From the NCBI RefSeq assembly GCF_000317105.1, contig NC_019693.1, positions 6,201,227 to 6,265,226 on the forward strand: a stretch of DNA of 64,000 bases. The letters run 5' to 3'. Each line of letters begins with the position of its first letter. Position 1 is the first letter of the stretch. Of the stretch, positions 36,898 to 46,327 are shown piece by piece. Origin of the DNA: Oscillatoria acuminata PCC 6304. GTDB lineage: Bacteria; Cyanobacteriota; Cyanobacteriia; Cyanobacteriales; Laspinemataceae. Position numbers and translations under genes: made by a program. The notes beneath the pieces were generated by a model. The model made no database searches. It was not told where the DNA came from and saw nothing but the letters and a program-made list of their open reading frames with translations.

Positions 36898-37548
36898 GTC
36901 ATCGCCTAACACCGTTACCTTCAATCGACTCAAGCGCGGACCATGCTGGTTCAACCACCGCTTCGCCGCAGCGTTTTCACAGTCTTGTTTGTCATGACCG
37001 TCTTGGGGGCGGACAAACTCAGGGACTAACGGAATCACCTGCGTCTGCCCCGGACAGACGATGACCGGAGTAACCACACTATGGAAGTGTTGAATGTCTC
37101 CTGACCTCAAGGTGCGTGTCGAACACTCGGGACAGTGAATTTGGGTTGAACTGAAGTATTCCGTCCCATCCATAGCAACCAACAGCGTGTCGGCCACTGA
37201 CCGGAAGTCCTTCAACTGCCCCTGTTCCTCCAATATCTGTAAGATTTCCTCGAATACGGGAAACACATTAGAGGGCGCAACCCCATCGAGTAAGTCTCGG
37301 ATGTGGTTGTCGCTTGGAATCTGATGGACTCCAAACAGGCTTTGAGCATTGCTTCGACCCTTATTGTCTGCCATCTTGCGCTGATAGGCCAGGAAGGATG
37401 GGGTTTGGGTAAAGAATACCCCAAAGGCACTCAAAGCGGCATCCTCCATTCCATAGCGGGTATTTTTACCCCGACGCTTGTCTGGTAGCGATGACAAGCG
37501 CTCGCGAAAAGAACTCACTACAGTGTCAAACCAACCTGGCTTTTTCAA
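36886..37548 (-). pseudogene. Transposase of element A, N-terminal part
   Basis: 220 residues beginning KKPGWFDTVVSSFRERLSSL, with RRGKNTRYGMEDAALSAFGV, then VAMDGTEYFSS (first DDE Asp) and ending VTVLGDDL followed by two residues contributed by element B. The C-terminal part continues at 35589. The start ATG at 37548 lies close to the element's right end. Without element B the protein would be about 445 residues. Confidence 0.85.
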
Positions 37549-37638
37549 TGGCTCTGGCTCTCTTGGGTTTTGCAGATATCATTACCATACAGGTCTCAAG
37601 GGCACTTGAACAGTTTTTTGCCATAATGAGAATTGCTG

Positions 37639-37980
37639 GGTGCCATAGACGATGGTGCGTTGGATCCCGGTGGAGTCCAAAATGTAGATGCACAGTAATT
37701 CCTCAGCGGGTTTGATTAGGTCTTCTATTTTATGCTGGAGGGTGACAAATTGTTTGGTACTCAGGAAACATTCAAATAAGCTGTATTGTTTCCAGTTCCC
37801 ATAGCCAAATAATAGATCATGCAATCGTTGCCGTCGTTTATTCCCCGCTTTCGTGGCGGGAAGGTCATAGACCACTAAGTATAGGAATGCGTGGACTCTT
37901 GTGACATGGCTCTGCCGTGTCACGCCCATTGGCGGCTCTGCCGCCTCACTCTCGTGACATGGCTCTGCCGTGTCACGCAC
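37639..37980 (-). pseudogene. cas2: Cas2, 5' end altered and 3' end cut by element A
   Basis: Cas2 forms the Cas1-Cas2 spacer integrase. The Cas2 core starts at about 37887 with FLYLVVYDLPATKAGNKRRQ and runs through LLFGYGNWKQYSLFECFLST to RTIVYGT at 37639, where element A begins; the frame then reads 19 element-derived codons to a stop at 37582. No start codon lies at the expected Cas2 N-terminus: the frame is open leftward into palindromic repeats, and only ATG at 37929 or 37980 inside those repeats could serve. The active-site-like Asp of YDLP is kept. The true 3' end is at 34842-34883. A functional product is unlikely but a fusion protein is not excluded. Confidence 0.85.
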
Positions 37981-38106
37981 ATTAGCGGCTCTGCCGCCTG
38001 TTACTGGCAGGTCAAGTATAAGAGGTTGGAAGCGCCCTGACCCCTGATCCGAACGCTAGAGGAGGCAGAGCCTCCGAAAGAGAGTGACACGGCAGAGCCA
38101 TGTCAC
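37901..38106. repeat. Palindromic repeat cluster at the cas2/cas6 junction
   Basis: GTGACATGGCTCTGCCGTGT followed by CAC occurs at 37901 and 37954; the inverted form GTGACACGGCAGAGCCATGT plus CAC is at 38084-38106. Between them are GGCGGCTCTGCCGCC hairpins (about 37931 and 37984) and AGGAGGCAGAGCCTCC (about 38060). This replaces the place where cas4 and cas1 would be expected. Confidence 0.88.
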
Positions 38107-38143
38107 GAGGAAAGTCCAGAAACCTAGTAAATCATGAGAGATT

Positions 38144-38956
38144 TTATCGCTTAATCGGTTTGGGTTTTGTGCTAGAATTAAACTGAGTTTGTCCCATGCC
38201 CATAGTGGTTTTTCGACCCACCCCTGCATAAAAGGCAAATTCAGCTAAAATTCTAGCAATTTTGGCTTGCTCTGGGTCGGAAAACCGATATCGAATCCAG
38301 CCTTGTGCGCCAATTTCTGCACCGCCTTCTAACTTCAAGGCATGAGTTTTTAACTCATAAGCGGAAACTAAACCCTGCCACTCTATCTCCGGGAAATGCA
38401 AGGGTTCTGGGGCAAAATTGTTCCAACGGCGTTGCAGATTCCCAAAGACTAATTCCGGTAAGGGGAAGGTTTGAATTCCTTGTTTTTGTTTGAAACTTGT
38501 GGGGGAAAGGAAGGTTAACTCAATGAGAGACTGATTCCCTGCTGCTTCGACTAATTTAGAGTAGGAGGAGACATTAGCGAGGGGATGACTTTCATGAATC
38601 ATGTAAGTTCTCGTCATCAAAAAGGGGAATTTGGCGAGGATAATCGGTTGCATCGCCCATTGGGTTAATCCGGTGAGTAAGGGTTGAATCAGTTGGCTAT
38701 CTAAAACGCCGATTTTAAGATGAAAACAATCCCCTCCTTTGACTTCATTGGGGCGACGATTACCGATTAATCCGGAGACGCTAAAGGGGGAAACGGCTAA
38801 GTCATGAGTGGCAGTGGCAAGTTCCGGATTCGCGAGGTTTAACCAGTTTAAAACTAGGGCATGAAGCGCCCTTCCCAAGGTAGCAGGCGGGTTTCCTGAT
38901 TCTATGGCTCTGAGTTCGACGACAAGGGAATATAATCCATCTAAATTATCTGACAT
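38144..38956 (-). CDS. cas6: CRISPR endoribonuclease Cas6 (type I-D)
   Basis: Cuts precursor crRNA within the repeat. 270 residues, two RAMP-like halves; the C-terminal Gly-rich loop is seen in AFYAGVGRKTTMGMGQTQ (about residues 240-257), and an N-terminal ALHALVLNWLN helix contains a His in the usual region for a catalytic His. The start overlaps the csc1 stop by 11 bp, so translation is coupled. It is the last intact cas gene before the palindromic cluster; in complete I-D loci cas4, cas1 and cas2 would follow. Confidence 0.92.
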   Translation of the reverse strand: MSDNLDGLYSLVVELRAIESGNPPATLGRALHALVLNWLNLANPELATATHDLAVSPFSVSGLIGNRRPNEVKGGDCFHLKIGVLDSQLIQPLLTGLTQWAMQPIILAKFPFLMTRTYMIHESHPLANVSSYSKLVEAAGNQSLIELTFLSPTSFKQKQGIQTFPLPELVFGNLQRRWNNFAPEPLHFPEIEWQGLVSAYELKTHALKLEGGAEIGAQGWIRYRFSDPEQAKIARILAEFAFYAGVGRKTTMGMGQTQFNSSTKPKPIKR

Positions 38957-39716
38957 CAGCAGTTACTCCGGCTCCATAAATAATCCCCCGAGGTAAGCAA
39001 ACTTTTTTAGGAAGTTCGGGCAAATTGGCTCGAAAGCTATCCCAATCGTCTCCTGAGAGTTCCCAATATTCTCCGACTAATTGAGATTCAGTAATTAAAC
39101 TAACTGGGGGCATGACAATTCGATTGTACAGCATGATTTGCTGTTGGGAAGGTAAATCTAGGGGATTGAGAGGGTGGGGACAAGCATACTCTCCGGTTTT
39201 GGCTTGCATGGCTGTTTTGGGAATAGGATATTTGGTTAAATGGACTTTTGCCATCCATTTTCCCAGGCGAATCCACTGGGGAATATAGAGAGGTTCGGGG
39301 GCGAATAAATAGGTGGCATATTCACTGCCAACGGCTAATTCTTTGGCGCGTCCGTAGTTAATCGGATAGTTGCGATTGGCTCCTTTTTCTCCAAATTGTT
39401 TGGATTTGCCATAATAGGTGGTTTGGGCCGCTTTAAAGGTGTTGACTTGATAAAAGCAGCGCAAGGGTAAAGCGGGAAAGACGTAGATTTTTTCGGGGTT
39501 TAAGAAGAATAAATTTTGTTCATTTTTGGGGTCTAAATAACCCGGTTGTTGTGCGGGTTGGCTGTGATAGGGATGGGGAAGATAAGACCCGGAAAAGATG
39601 GCGTAGGTAAGCGCCCAATTATGGAGGTATTTCTCTGTTTCATAGAGAATTCCCATTTCTCGGGTGGCAAAGAAGACGTTATCGTGTAGTTTCAGGCGAC
39701 AATAGTATAAAACCAT
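38946..39716 (-). CDS. csc1: Type I-D Cas5 (Csc1)
   Basis: Cas5-like subunit that caps the 5' handle of crRNA in the I-D effector. 256 residues; the N-terminal RAMP strand is LYYCRLKLHDNVFFATREMG and later segments include YLHNWALTYAIF and GTxNYPINYGRAKEL-like NRNYPINYGRAKELA, typical of Csc1. The C-terminus PRGIIYGAGVTADVR gives a final Gly-containing strand. It lies 162 bp after csc2 and overlaps cas6 by 11 bp. Confidence 0.92.
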   Translation of the reverse strand: MVLYYCRLKLHDNVFFATREMGILYETEKYLHNWALTYAIFSGSYLPHPYHSQPAQQPGYLDPKNEQNLFFLNPEKIYVFPALPLRCFYQVNTFKAAQTTYYGKSKQFGEKGANRNYPINYGRAKELAVGSEYATYLFAPEPLYIPQWIRLGKWMAKVHLTKYPIPKTAMQAKTGEYACPHPLNPLDLPSQQQIMLYNRIVMPPVSLITESQLVGEYWELSGDDWDSFRANLPELPKKVCLPRGIIYGAGVTADVR

Positions 39717-39878
39717 GAGGTTAAGTGTTTCAAAGGGGATAGAAAGAGGAATCCCGGGAAGGGTGCGTCAGGGTTAAGATTTAGGGGTGATAGATTTGAG
39801 CGATTAAAATGCTTGTATTGCCCCGGAATTGGTCAAGATTTAACAATGTGACGCACCCATCTGAGGATTAATTTAAGG

Positions 39879-40865
39879 TCATCGTTTTTTCTTCTTATTC
39901 GATTCTGCGCCGTAGGTTTCGGAGTAGGTTTGGGTTTGGGTGGCTAAGGTGGAAATAATCGGAGTTAAGGCTGCCTCATTTTGATAGATCGCTAAGACTT
40001 CATCCAGGAGGGTTTTTAAGGGTTCTCCGGTAATGGTTTGATAAATTCGCACGGGTTCCTCGGCGAGTAAGGTATGAATCACGGTGGTTGCTTGGGCTTT
40101 GATATCTGCGATCGCCGCTGTTGTATCCCCTTTTAAGGCATCATAGAGCGCCTGGGTAAAATGCAGGTTGCTGAAAATTTCCCCATCGGAGATGACAATG
40201 CCTAAGAGATGATTTTTGACAGTGCCGGTACGGGATTCTTGTGCGCCATAGCGTCGAGTTCGGATTAAATTTCCCAAGACATAGAGAAACCCTTCGTAGG
40301 TGCTATCTCGCAAAGTTTCTACCGTGGGAAAGGTGACTTCGGGAATCACATGATCCAGTTCATTAATGGCGCTTCGCATTTTACCGCCTTCGCTCATGGT
40401 TCCGCCTTCAAAGGGGGCATTAAAGGTGAAACTGCGATGGGATTGTTCATAAGCAGTTAAGGAAAAGGCGGAATCGGAATACACCTTGGAACGCTCGGAA
40501 CCACTATCCCCGATCGCAAATCCATAGAGGATGCAATCTGGACATTTTTTGCAGGATTTTTCGCCGTTGTATTCACAGTAGTTGGGCGCATCGATTTCGC
40601 CACTGGTAATGCCAAGGGAACGCAATAGTTCTCGTCCCGTTAATCGTTCTGGGGTGGTTTGTTTGCGTTTAAACATGACCAACCGACTCATCATCTCTGG
40701 GGACTCAATTCCGGCTTGAGTTCGAGCGGTATTCAAGACGCCATCGGTTTGAAACACGGGAAAAGATTGGCTATGGCGGAGCATCAGAAACTGCACATAT
40801 CGACCCCCCGCCAACCGAGGGAACTGCTTGGAAAAAGAAGATTGAATTTTTTCTAATTGACTCAT
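39879..40865 (-). CDS. csc2: Type I-D Cas7 (Csc2)
   Basis: Backbone subunit that coats crRNA in the I-D effector. 328 residues starting SQLEKIQSSFSKQFPRLAGG; a four-Cys cluster CEYNGEKSCKKCPDC near residues 100-115 is a zinc-finger-like insertion typical of Csc2. FNAPFEGGTMSEGG and TRRYGAQESRTGTVKNHLLG fit the Cas7 thumb and core. A lysine-rich tail ends the protein. It lies 107 bp downstream of cas10d. Confidence 0.94.
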   Translation of the reverse strand: MSQLEKIQSSFSKQFPRLAGGRYVQFLMLRHSQSFPVFQTDGVLNTARTQAGIESPEMMSRLVMFKRKQTTPERLTGRELLRSLGITSGEIDAPNYCEYNGEKSCKKCPDCILYGFAIGDSGSERSKVYSDSAFSLTAYEQSHRSFTFNAPFEGGTMSEGGKMRSAINELDHVIPEVTFPTVETLRDSTYEGFLYVLGNLIRTRRYGAQESRTGTVKNHLLGIVISDGEIFSNLHFTQALYDALKGDTTAAIADIKAQATTVIHTLLAEEPVRIYQTITGEPLKTLLDEVLAIYQNEAALTPIISTLATQTQTYSETYGAESNKKKKR

Positions 40866-40972
40866 GATTTTGCGTGGATAATTTAATGAATTACATCGAT
40901 GAAAAGGAGTTGCTACGGACGGTTGTTTTTACTCCTTGAAAAGTGGGAGGAAGATGACTCCTGAAGGAGTCA

Positions 40973-43936
40973 CTACGAACGGGTTTTTGAGTCCAAATTT
41001 TTCTGATTTTTCTCCTGTAAGGCTAACCAGCGATAGGCGAATTCAGCACCGGATTTAATCCGATTGCGATTTTCCTGGAGCAAAGCCCGATCGCCTCGGT
41101 ATAGAGTGCCAAATAAATCGCGGACACAGGTTTCCATAAACTGATAAATCGCTTCGAGTTCCCGTTGCTGACGAATGGCAATATCTAGGGATTTGTCCAT
41201 CAATAAGGGGCGGGTATAAGCCGGTTGACGGTCGATCGCATCTTTGAGCAATCCCGCCCCTTGTAAAATCAAATCCTCTTGATCCACTTGGGTGGGGACG
41301 GATAAAATTGTCTCCAATGCTTTAGAAATGGGCAGTAAAATCGCATGACTGGAGTCGGTGATATTCACCTGATAAAAGGTTCGATATTGCTGCACCAATT
41401 GGGTGATGAGATTGAGTTTTTCTACCATAGTTTTATCCAGTTGGGACCAAATTTGAGCAAATTGCCAATAGCGTGCCACTTCTTCCGAGGAGGGGTAGTC
41501 TCGTTTGTGCGATCGCAATCCTTCTTGGGCGATCGCAAAGATATTCAGAATATCCGTCATCACGTCTCTCACCGTGCCATTGAGCGCCCCCCAGCGCGCA
41601 TCTGGGGGATTGCTGCGATTGTCTAAGTGCAAACTGTAGACAATCAACAGGCGCATCAGGATGCGATCGAGTTGTTCCGTGCGAACCGAGGGGGGACATT
41701 GTAGCAAGGACCAAAATCCTGCTGCACCATCTAACACTGCCGAACCGACAAACTCGCGATCGCTACTATATAACGGCACATTGCTGCTGGTTGCCACCAC
41801 TCGCACCCCCAGCAATTTCGGCAAAACCAGCGCTAGAAATGCCAGGTAAACCCAGGCATCCGTGACGGTTTTTCCTAGGGTGGTGGTGTGGGTTGTTGCC
41901 ATAAAGGGCAGGTCTTTGGTATCATAAACTTGCCGCGCCTTTTCCCCTATGTCTCGATCCTCGGATAACCAGTCCAACTCCGATAACCGACTCACATCCA
42001 TGCCGCATTTGAGCCAATGTTCACGGATTTTCCACAAACTCACAGACTGGAGTTCCACCATCAACCCCCGAATGGCGCGGATAATTTGTGGTGCATAAAC
42101 ATAAGCGGGAAAAATGTACAGAAAAACCGGCTGTTGTTCTTCTAACTTTCCGGAACGCACGGACCATAATGCTTGTCGCAGGAGCATTTCCAAGGACCAA
42201 ATCTTAGAAATTCCGCGCTTAATTTGTCCCCCTCCCAAAGCATTTTTATTGCTATATTGCTGGGGTTTAAATAACACCACCGAATCCATTTGGTCCTCGG
42301 AGGCAAATTCTCCGGAACTGAGTGAGCAAATCGGTTGTTTCCCCTTGCGGGTTTTGGCGAAGGAATAGGTTGCTAATTCTGCCTCAAAGGGGGGAACAAT
42401 AGTTTCCCATCCGGCAATATCTAAATACCGCTCTAAATATTGGTTGAATATTTCCCGAGTAGGACTGCGGTACTGCGGCAACAATTGATTCTCCGTCGCC
42501 CAAGTTGCTAACCGATTGGCTAAATCCGTTAACAGTTCCAGGGTTTGTTCCCCATCCAGGGTTCCATGCTGACAAAAGTAATGAGCCGCTGCTCGATACC
42601 ATCCATAGTTAACCCCTCCGATTGTAATTTGAATCTGTTCTAAAGTCAAGCAGTCTTTTAATTTTAATGCCTCCAGAATCCAGTCTACATAATCGGGACA
42701 ATCCGCTAAAAATTCCCGTTGGACGACTATCAAGAACTCCGCAAGGCGATCGCTCCTTAAATCCTCCCCCCGAGAGAGGTACTCCCGTTCCTCTGGGGTC
42801 AACTTCTTCTCCGTCACCAGCTTATCCAAGCGCTTGGGTGTTGCCAAATTGTTGGGATTATTCACCCGCACCTCAATCACCGGGGGGAGTTGGCGAATCA
42901 AATCCTCTGGAGTAAACAATTCCGAAGTTTGAGGGGCAACTTTTAACCCCTTTCCATCCCGTTTGAAGCCAATATCCCCCTCCAACATTTTCTGGCTGAG
43001 GACTTGAGAAATTTGCTGCCAAACAAACTCTTGCAACTCCTCTCGATTGGGCGGTTCCGGTTTTAAGGGAGCCAAATAAACCACCCCTCGGGCAAAAAAG
43101 ATTAACGGCTGCCAGTCTTGTTCTGCGGCAAAATTTAGGGTGGCATCGTGAATGCGATTGGTGAGAATACCGATGGTATCTCGGAGGTGATGATAGACTA
43201 AAGTTTTTTTAATGTTTAGGTCCCTTAAATGCTCTCGAAGTCGTTTCCCCCCTTTTTCTGGATTAATATTTTCCGGGTCTTTTTTAATATCTGCCGCATC
43301 TTTTAAATGCACGGCAATATCAGCAAATGCCAGTAAGTGACGCAGGGGACAAGTCAATCGCCCCGAGTGAGCGATCGCAAATTTAGGCCAATTGCTCGGA
43401 TAGGGATTGGTTCCTACTTTAAATTGGGTATTTTGCGCCAGAAATCCGATATCTGATAGATAGGATTCCCACTCCGGCCAAAATGCCTGAAAATTTAATC
43501 GCCGTCCCATCTCTTGACAGAGGGATAAAATTTCGGGAACTTCGTAGGCTTTGGGAGCTTCTTCCCCCTGGCCGTGACAATATTTGTTATAATCATGGAG
43601 GGTAATTCCCAAACATAACAGGCGTTTTTCTTCGTCGGATAATGGCGAGTTCAGATAATTTTCCGCTAGATTCCAGGCAATTAATAAGGCATTGAGGACA
43701 TGGACACATAAATTTTGGTCCGGGCGATCGCTCCAGCGTTGAGCTTTTTCTACGGCATGGTTATCCCCCCGTTGTTTCAACTGCTGATAGTGAGTTTCAT
43801 AATCCCCCCCTAATGCTGAAATTGAACTAAATTCGCGCTCGACTGCCGGGAGAACGAGGTCAATATACTGGGCTAAAATCGGGTCTGTATCCGGGTCTAG
43901 GGTAATTTTAATTACGTTTTGCAGTAAGCTTGCCAT
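40973..43936 (-). CDS. cas10d: Type I-D large subunit Cas10d (Csc3) with HD nuclease
   Basis: Large subunit of the I-D effector; in this subtype the HD nuclease sits here and not in Cas3. 987 residues. An HD pair is in LGITLHDYNKYCHG (residues 109-122), with HSGRLTCPLRHLLAFADIAV further on providing additional metal-binding His/Asp. The middle is variable and the palm-like part near residues 600-800 lacks an intact GGDD, as usual for Cas10d, so cyclic oligoadenylate synthesis is not expected. It lies 293 bp downstream of cas3, with a long palindrome in that gap. Confidence 0.94.
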   Translation of the reverse strand: MASLLQNVIKITLDPDTDPILAQYIDLVLPAVEREFSSISALGGDYETHYQQLKQRGDNHAVEKAQRWSDRPDQNLCVHVLNALLIAWNLAENYLNSPLSDEEKRLLCLGITLHDYNKYCHGQGEEAPKAYEVPEILSLCQEMGRRLNFQAFWPEWESYLSDIGFLAQNTQFKVGTNPYPSNWPKFAIAHSGRLTCPLRHLLAFADIAVHLKDAADIKKDPENINPEKGGKRLREHLRDLNIKKTLVYHHLRDTIGILTNRIHDATLNFAAEQDWQPLIFFARGVVYLAPLKPEPPNREELQEFVWQQISQVLSQKMLEGDIGFKRDGKGLKVAPQTSELFTPEDLIRQLPPVIEVRVNNPNNLATPKRLDKLVTEKKLTPEEREYLSRGEDLRSDRLAEFLIVVQREFLADCPDYVDWILEALKLKDCLTLEQIQITIGGVNYGWYRAAAHYFCQHGTLDGEQTLELLTDLANRLATWATENQLLPQYRSPTREIFNQYLERYLDIAGWETIVPPFEAELATYSFAKTRKGKQPICSLSSGEFASEDQMDSVVLFKPQQYSNKNALGGGQIKRGISKIWSLEMLLRQALWSVRSGKLEEQQPVFLYIFPAYVYAPQIIRAIRGLMVELQSVSLWKIREHWLKCGMDVSRLSELDWLSEDRDIGEKARQVYDTKDLPFMATTHTTTLGKTVTDAWVYLAFLALVLPKLLGVRVVATSSNVPLYSSDREFVGSAVLDGAAGFWSLLQCPPSVRTEQLDRILMRLLIVYSLHLDNRSNPPDARWGALNGTVRDVMTDILNIFAIAQEGLRSHKRDYPSSEEVARYWQFAQIWSQLDKTMVEKLNLITQLVQQYRTFYQVNITDSSHAILLPISKALETILSVPTQVDQEDLILQGAGLLKDAIDRQPAYTRPLLMDKSLDIAIRQQRELEAIYQFMETCVRDLFGTLYRGDRALLQENRNRIKSGAEFAYRWLALQEKNQKNLDSKTRS

Positions 43937-44021
43937 GAGTATTGGGTGAATAAGTGATTTGGAATCGGGTTTTTAACGGCACCACCCGGAGGGGAATTTA
44001 TTCCTGTAGTAGTTGCGACAC

Positions 44022-44150
44022 CCGGCGGGGGTTTGATCCCCCGCCTAACAGCTAAAGTCGGATAAATCCGACTGCAAGTCTTATCCAGTGGTGTTTTTAG
44101 TCGGTTTTAACCGACTTTAGCTATGAGGCGGGGGATCAAACCCCCGCCGG
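44022..44150. repeat. Nested palindrome inside the cas operon
   Basis: Outer arms CCGGCGGGGGTTTGATCCCC plus CGCC (44022-44045) and their exact inverse (44127-44150), with inner hairpins GTCGGATAAATCCGAC and GTCGGTTTTAACCGAC and paired AGCTAAAGTCGG. It fills much of the cas3-cas10d gap (43937-44229), which holds no gene. Confidence 0.9.
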
Positions 44151-44229
44151 ATGTTGCTACCTACCTTAGTATGAGCAGGGTTTAAAATATCAAAGATTTC
44201 GGTTGACTGCGGAAAAACTGTTTTAACTT

Positions 44230-46299
44230 TCATTTCGATGCCTCCAATAACAGCGCATCTTGGTTAAAGGCACAAGCATAAGTTCGACCTCCTGCATCGG
44301 TGAGCCGATATAATCCAAAAGTGGGCGGTAATTGTAACTTGTCTGCCACTTGCCAATGACTGCTGGGTTGAGTGCGATTCACTGGAACCAGGAATGCCAG
44401 GAACTTGCGCCGCTGGAGACAGCGTTTCACCTGTTCTTGGGGATGTCCCACCGTCATCAGGCGATCGAGCAAGCAGAGTTCACCGGCGTGCAACTCATCG
44501 GTATCTCGACTGGTGGATAAGGTGAGGGAAATCCGCTTTTCCACCCACTCCTGCACTCGTAAATAGACCTGGATATAAGCCTCGGGAAAGGATTCAGTAC
44601 CATAACCGGCAGCAGTGGCAGCAGTGAGAAAGGTCTCCCGATCGCAGAGTTCCACTTTGGCATAAGGCAACAACCGCAGCAAATCATAAGTATAAAACCG
44701 ACCGTCATCCCACACCGCTGCTTGAAGTGCCGTTCCCCCGCGAAACCGTAATAGTTCCTCTTGGGTGGCTTTTCCAACTGGATTTCCCATCATGGCAAAC
44801 CATTGACGACGAGCGGATTCTAGGCGATTGGGATAGACGCGATTCAGGTCTTCTGTCATGCGATCGCGAATCGATTGGCTAACCTGAGCATTTTCCTGAC
44901 TCATCGTCACCATCATCCCTTGCGCTTGCAGGGCACCCCAGTGCTGACGGTACTCCTCAAACGCTTTCGGGGGTTCAAATGCCTCAGCGATCGCCTCATG
45001 GAACTGCGTGCGATCCAGGGTGTCTTCACCAGCGATCGCCTGCTGTAATCGGGGGATGACCCAAGGGGTGCGTCGGGACACCAACACAAACGCCCGATAT
45101 TCCGCAAATCCCGGATGGCGTCCTAACCGTCCTAACCGCTGCACCACCGTTGCTGCATCACTCCCCTCACAAATCAACAAGTGAATCCGAAAATCCACCC
45201 CCACATCCACTGCCGAAGTTGCGACAATCAGTACCGGGTCCTGGGAATCTTTTAACTCCCCTTGAATTTGCGATCGCAATCGGCGATCAATCCGTCCACT
45301 GATTTCCCGAACTCGCACCCCAGGCAAAGCGTCAGCTAACTTCCGGACCACCCGATTCACCGCTGCAATGGAGTTGAGGATAATTAATCCCCGTCCTCCT
45401 GGGGGAAGTGCGATCCGCAACTGATCCGCCGACTCCACCAACCATTGCACCGCATCCCCCTCCCCCAACTCCACAAATTCCAGAGATATCGCCTGGAGAA
45501 TCTGCCGATATCCCGGCGTTTCCTCACTGGTATAACGACCGGAAATCTCCCTCACCTTAAACTCCGCTTGCTGTAGTTGGGCGATAAAATCCCGTTTGGG
45601 AGTCGCCGAAGTAAACAAAAACCGTCGGGGACGCTTGTCTTGCTGTGTGCGCCGAATCAAGGTCAAACTATTCAACGCTGCCGCCTCTTGATGGGGTCCG
45701 AAAATGTGAAATTCATCAAACATCCACAGGTCCGGCCATTCCGCCAACGCCAGGGGTAATAAACTCGGGTCAAAAGCCGATTGGCGATAGCGGTAGTGAG
45801 TGATAAAATGGAAGATATCCGGATTCGTCAGCAGAATGGGCTTGTGATAAATCGCCCTCAGCAACTCTTGGAACTTATTGCTGGATTCATCCTGAACCCG
45901 CCGATTTAGTTCCTCCCCAAACAGGCGATCGATCCGCGAGTCCGCATCCAGGCCAAATAATTGATGATATCCCCGCTGCTGCTGGGTTTGGTCCTCCACC
46001 AACTCAATGGTGGGATACAAAGCCATCAGTCGAAACCCCTCATCCAGCAGACTCGGCAACGCCCCACTCAGGGTTTTGCCATCCCCCGTGGCACTTTTGT
46101 TAAAGATAATATCCGCATCCCCCTCCACCACAGCCTGATAAGTTTCAGCCTGATGGGAAGACAGAGGACAAGTATAGCCCGGAGGCGGCTTCAGGGTAGG
46201 GGCGCGTTCTTGGACGAGGCAGCGGTCCTGACACTTCAGGGGACAGTGACCCACTCCGGGATTGAGTTGAGAGTATAGGGGTTTGAGATTAAGTTTCAT
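44230..46299 (-). CDS. cas3: Type I-D Cas3 helicase (Cas3', no HD domain)
   Basis: Superfamily 2 helicase recruited to the effector-bound target. 689 residues with Walker A SATGDGKT (69-76), the DEAD-like box MFDEFHIF, motif III FTSATP, motif V VATSAVDVGVDF and motif VI QRLGRLGRHPG. Four Cys near the N-terminus (GHCPLKCQDRCLV and YTCPL) could bind zinc. No HD motif is present, as expected in I-D. Its start is only 28 bp from the left end of an IS1182-like element, so the original promoter has been displaced; the transposase is read in the same direction. Confidence 0.93.
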   Translation of the reverse strand: MKLNLKPLYSQLNPGVGHCPLKCQDRCLVQERAPTLKPPPGYTCPLSSHQAETYQAVVEGDADIIFNKSATGDGKTLSGALPSLLDEGFRLMALYPTIELVEDQTQQQRGYHQLFGLDADSRIDRLFGEELNRRVQDESSNKFQELLRAIYHKPILLTNPDIFHFITHYRYRQSAFDPSLLPLALAEWPDLWMFDEFHIFGPHQEAAALNSLTLIRRTQQDKRPRRFLFTSATPKRDFIAQLQQAEFKVREISGRYTSEETPGYRQILQAISLEFVELGEGDAVQWLVESADQLRIALPPGGRGLIILNSIAAVNRVVRKLADALPGVRVREISGRIDRRLRSQIQGELKDSQDPVLIVATSAVDVGVDFRIHLLICEGSDAATVVQRLGRLGRHPGFAEYRAFVLVSRRTPWVIPRLQQAIAGEDTLDRTQFHEAIAEAFEPPKAFEEYRQHWGALQAQGMMVTMSQENAQVSQSIRDRMTEDLNRVYPNRLESARRQWFAMMGNPVGKATQEELLRFRGGTALQAAVWDDGRFYTYDLLRLLPYAKVELCDRETFLTAATAAGYGTESFPEAYIQVYLRVQEWVEKRISLTLSTSRDTDELHAGELCLLDRLMTVGHPQEQVKRCLQRRKFLAFLVPVNRTQPSSHWQVADKLQLPPTFGLYRLTDAGGRTYACAFNQDALLLEASK

Positions 46300-46327
46300 C
46301 AGGGTTAAATTTATTTGCTCTTCCTAG

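Larger units (their letters stand above)
34884..37638 (-). mobile_element. Insertion sequence A in cas2, itself interrupted by element B
   Basis: Ends carry inverted CAGCAATTCTCATT (34887-34900; 37625-37638), flanked by a direct repeat GGTGCC. Without element B and one target duplication it is about 1.42 kb with one transposase. The transposase family is not one I can name with confidence (a non-IS4 DDE group, often filed as ISNCY). Confidence 0.8.

Noticed and set aside
37639-38144. Remaining piece of cas1 or cas4 between cas2 and cas6
   Set aside because: All frames were read; only repeats are present and no Cas1 or Cas4 motif is seen.
40973-43936. Reading cas10d as a type III Cas10 with cyclic-oligoadenylate synthesis
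   Set aside because: No intact GGDD is seen, and csc1/csc2 and a Cas3 without HD identify subtype I-D.
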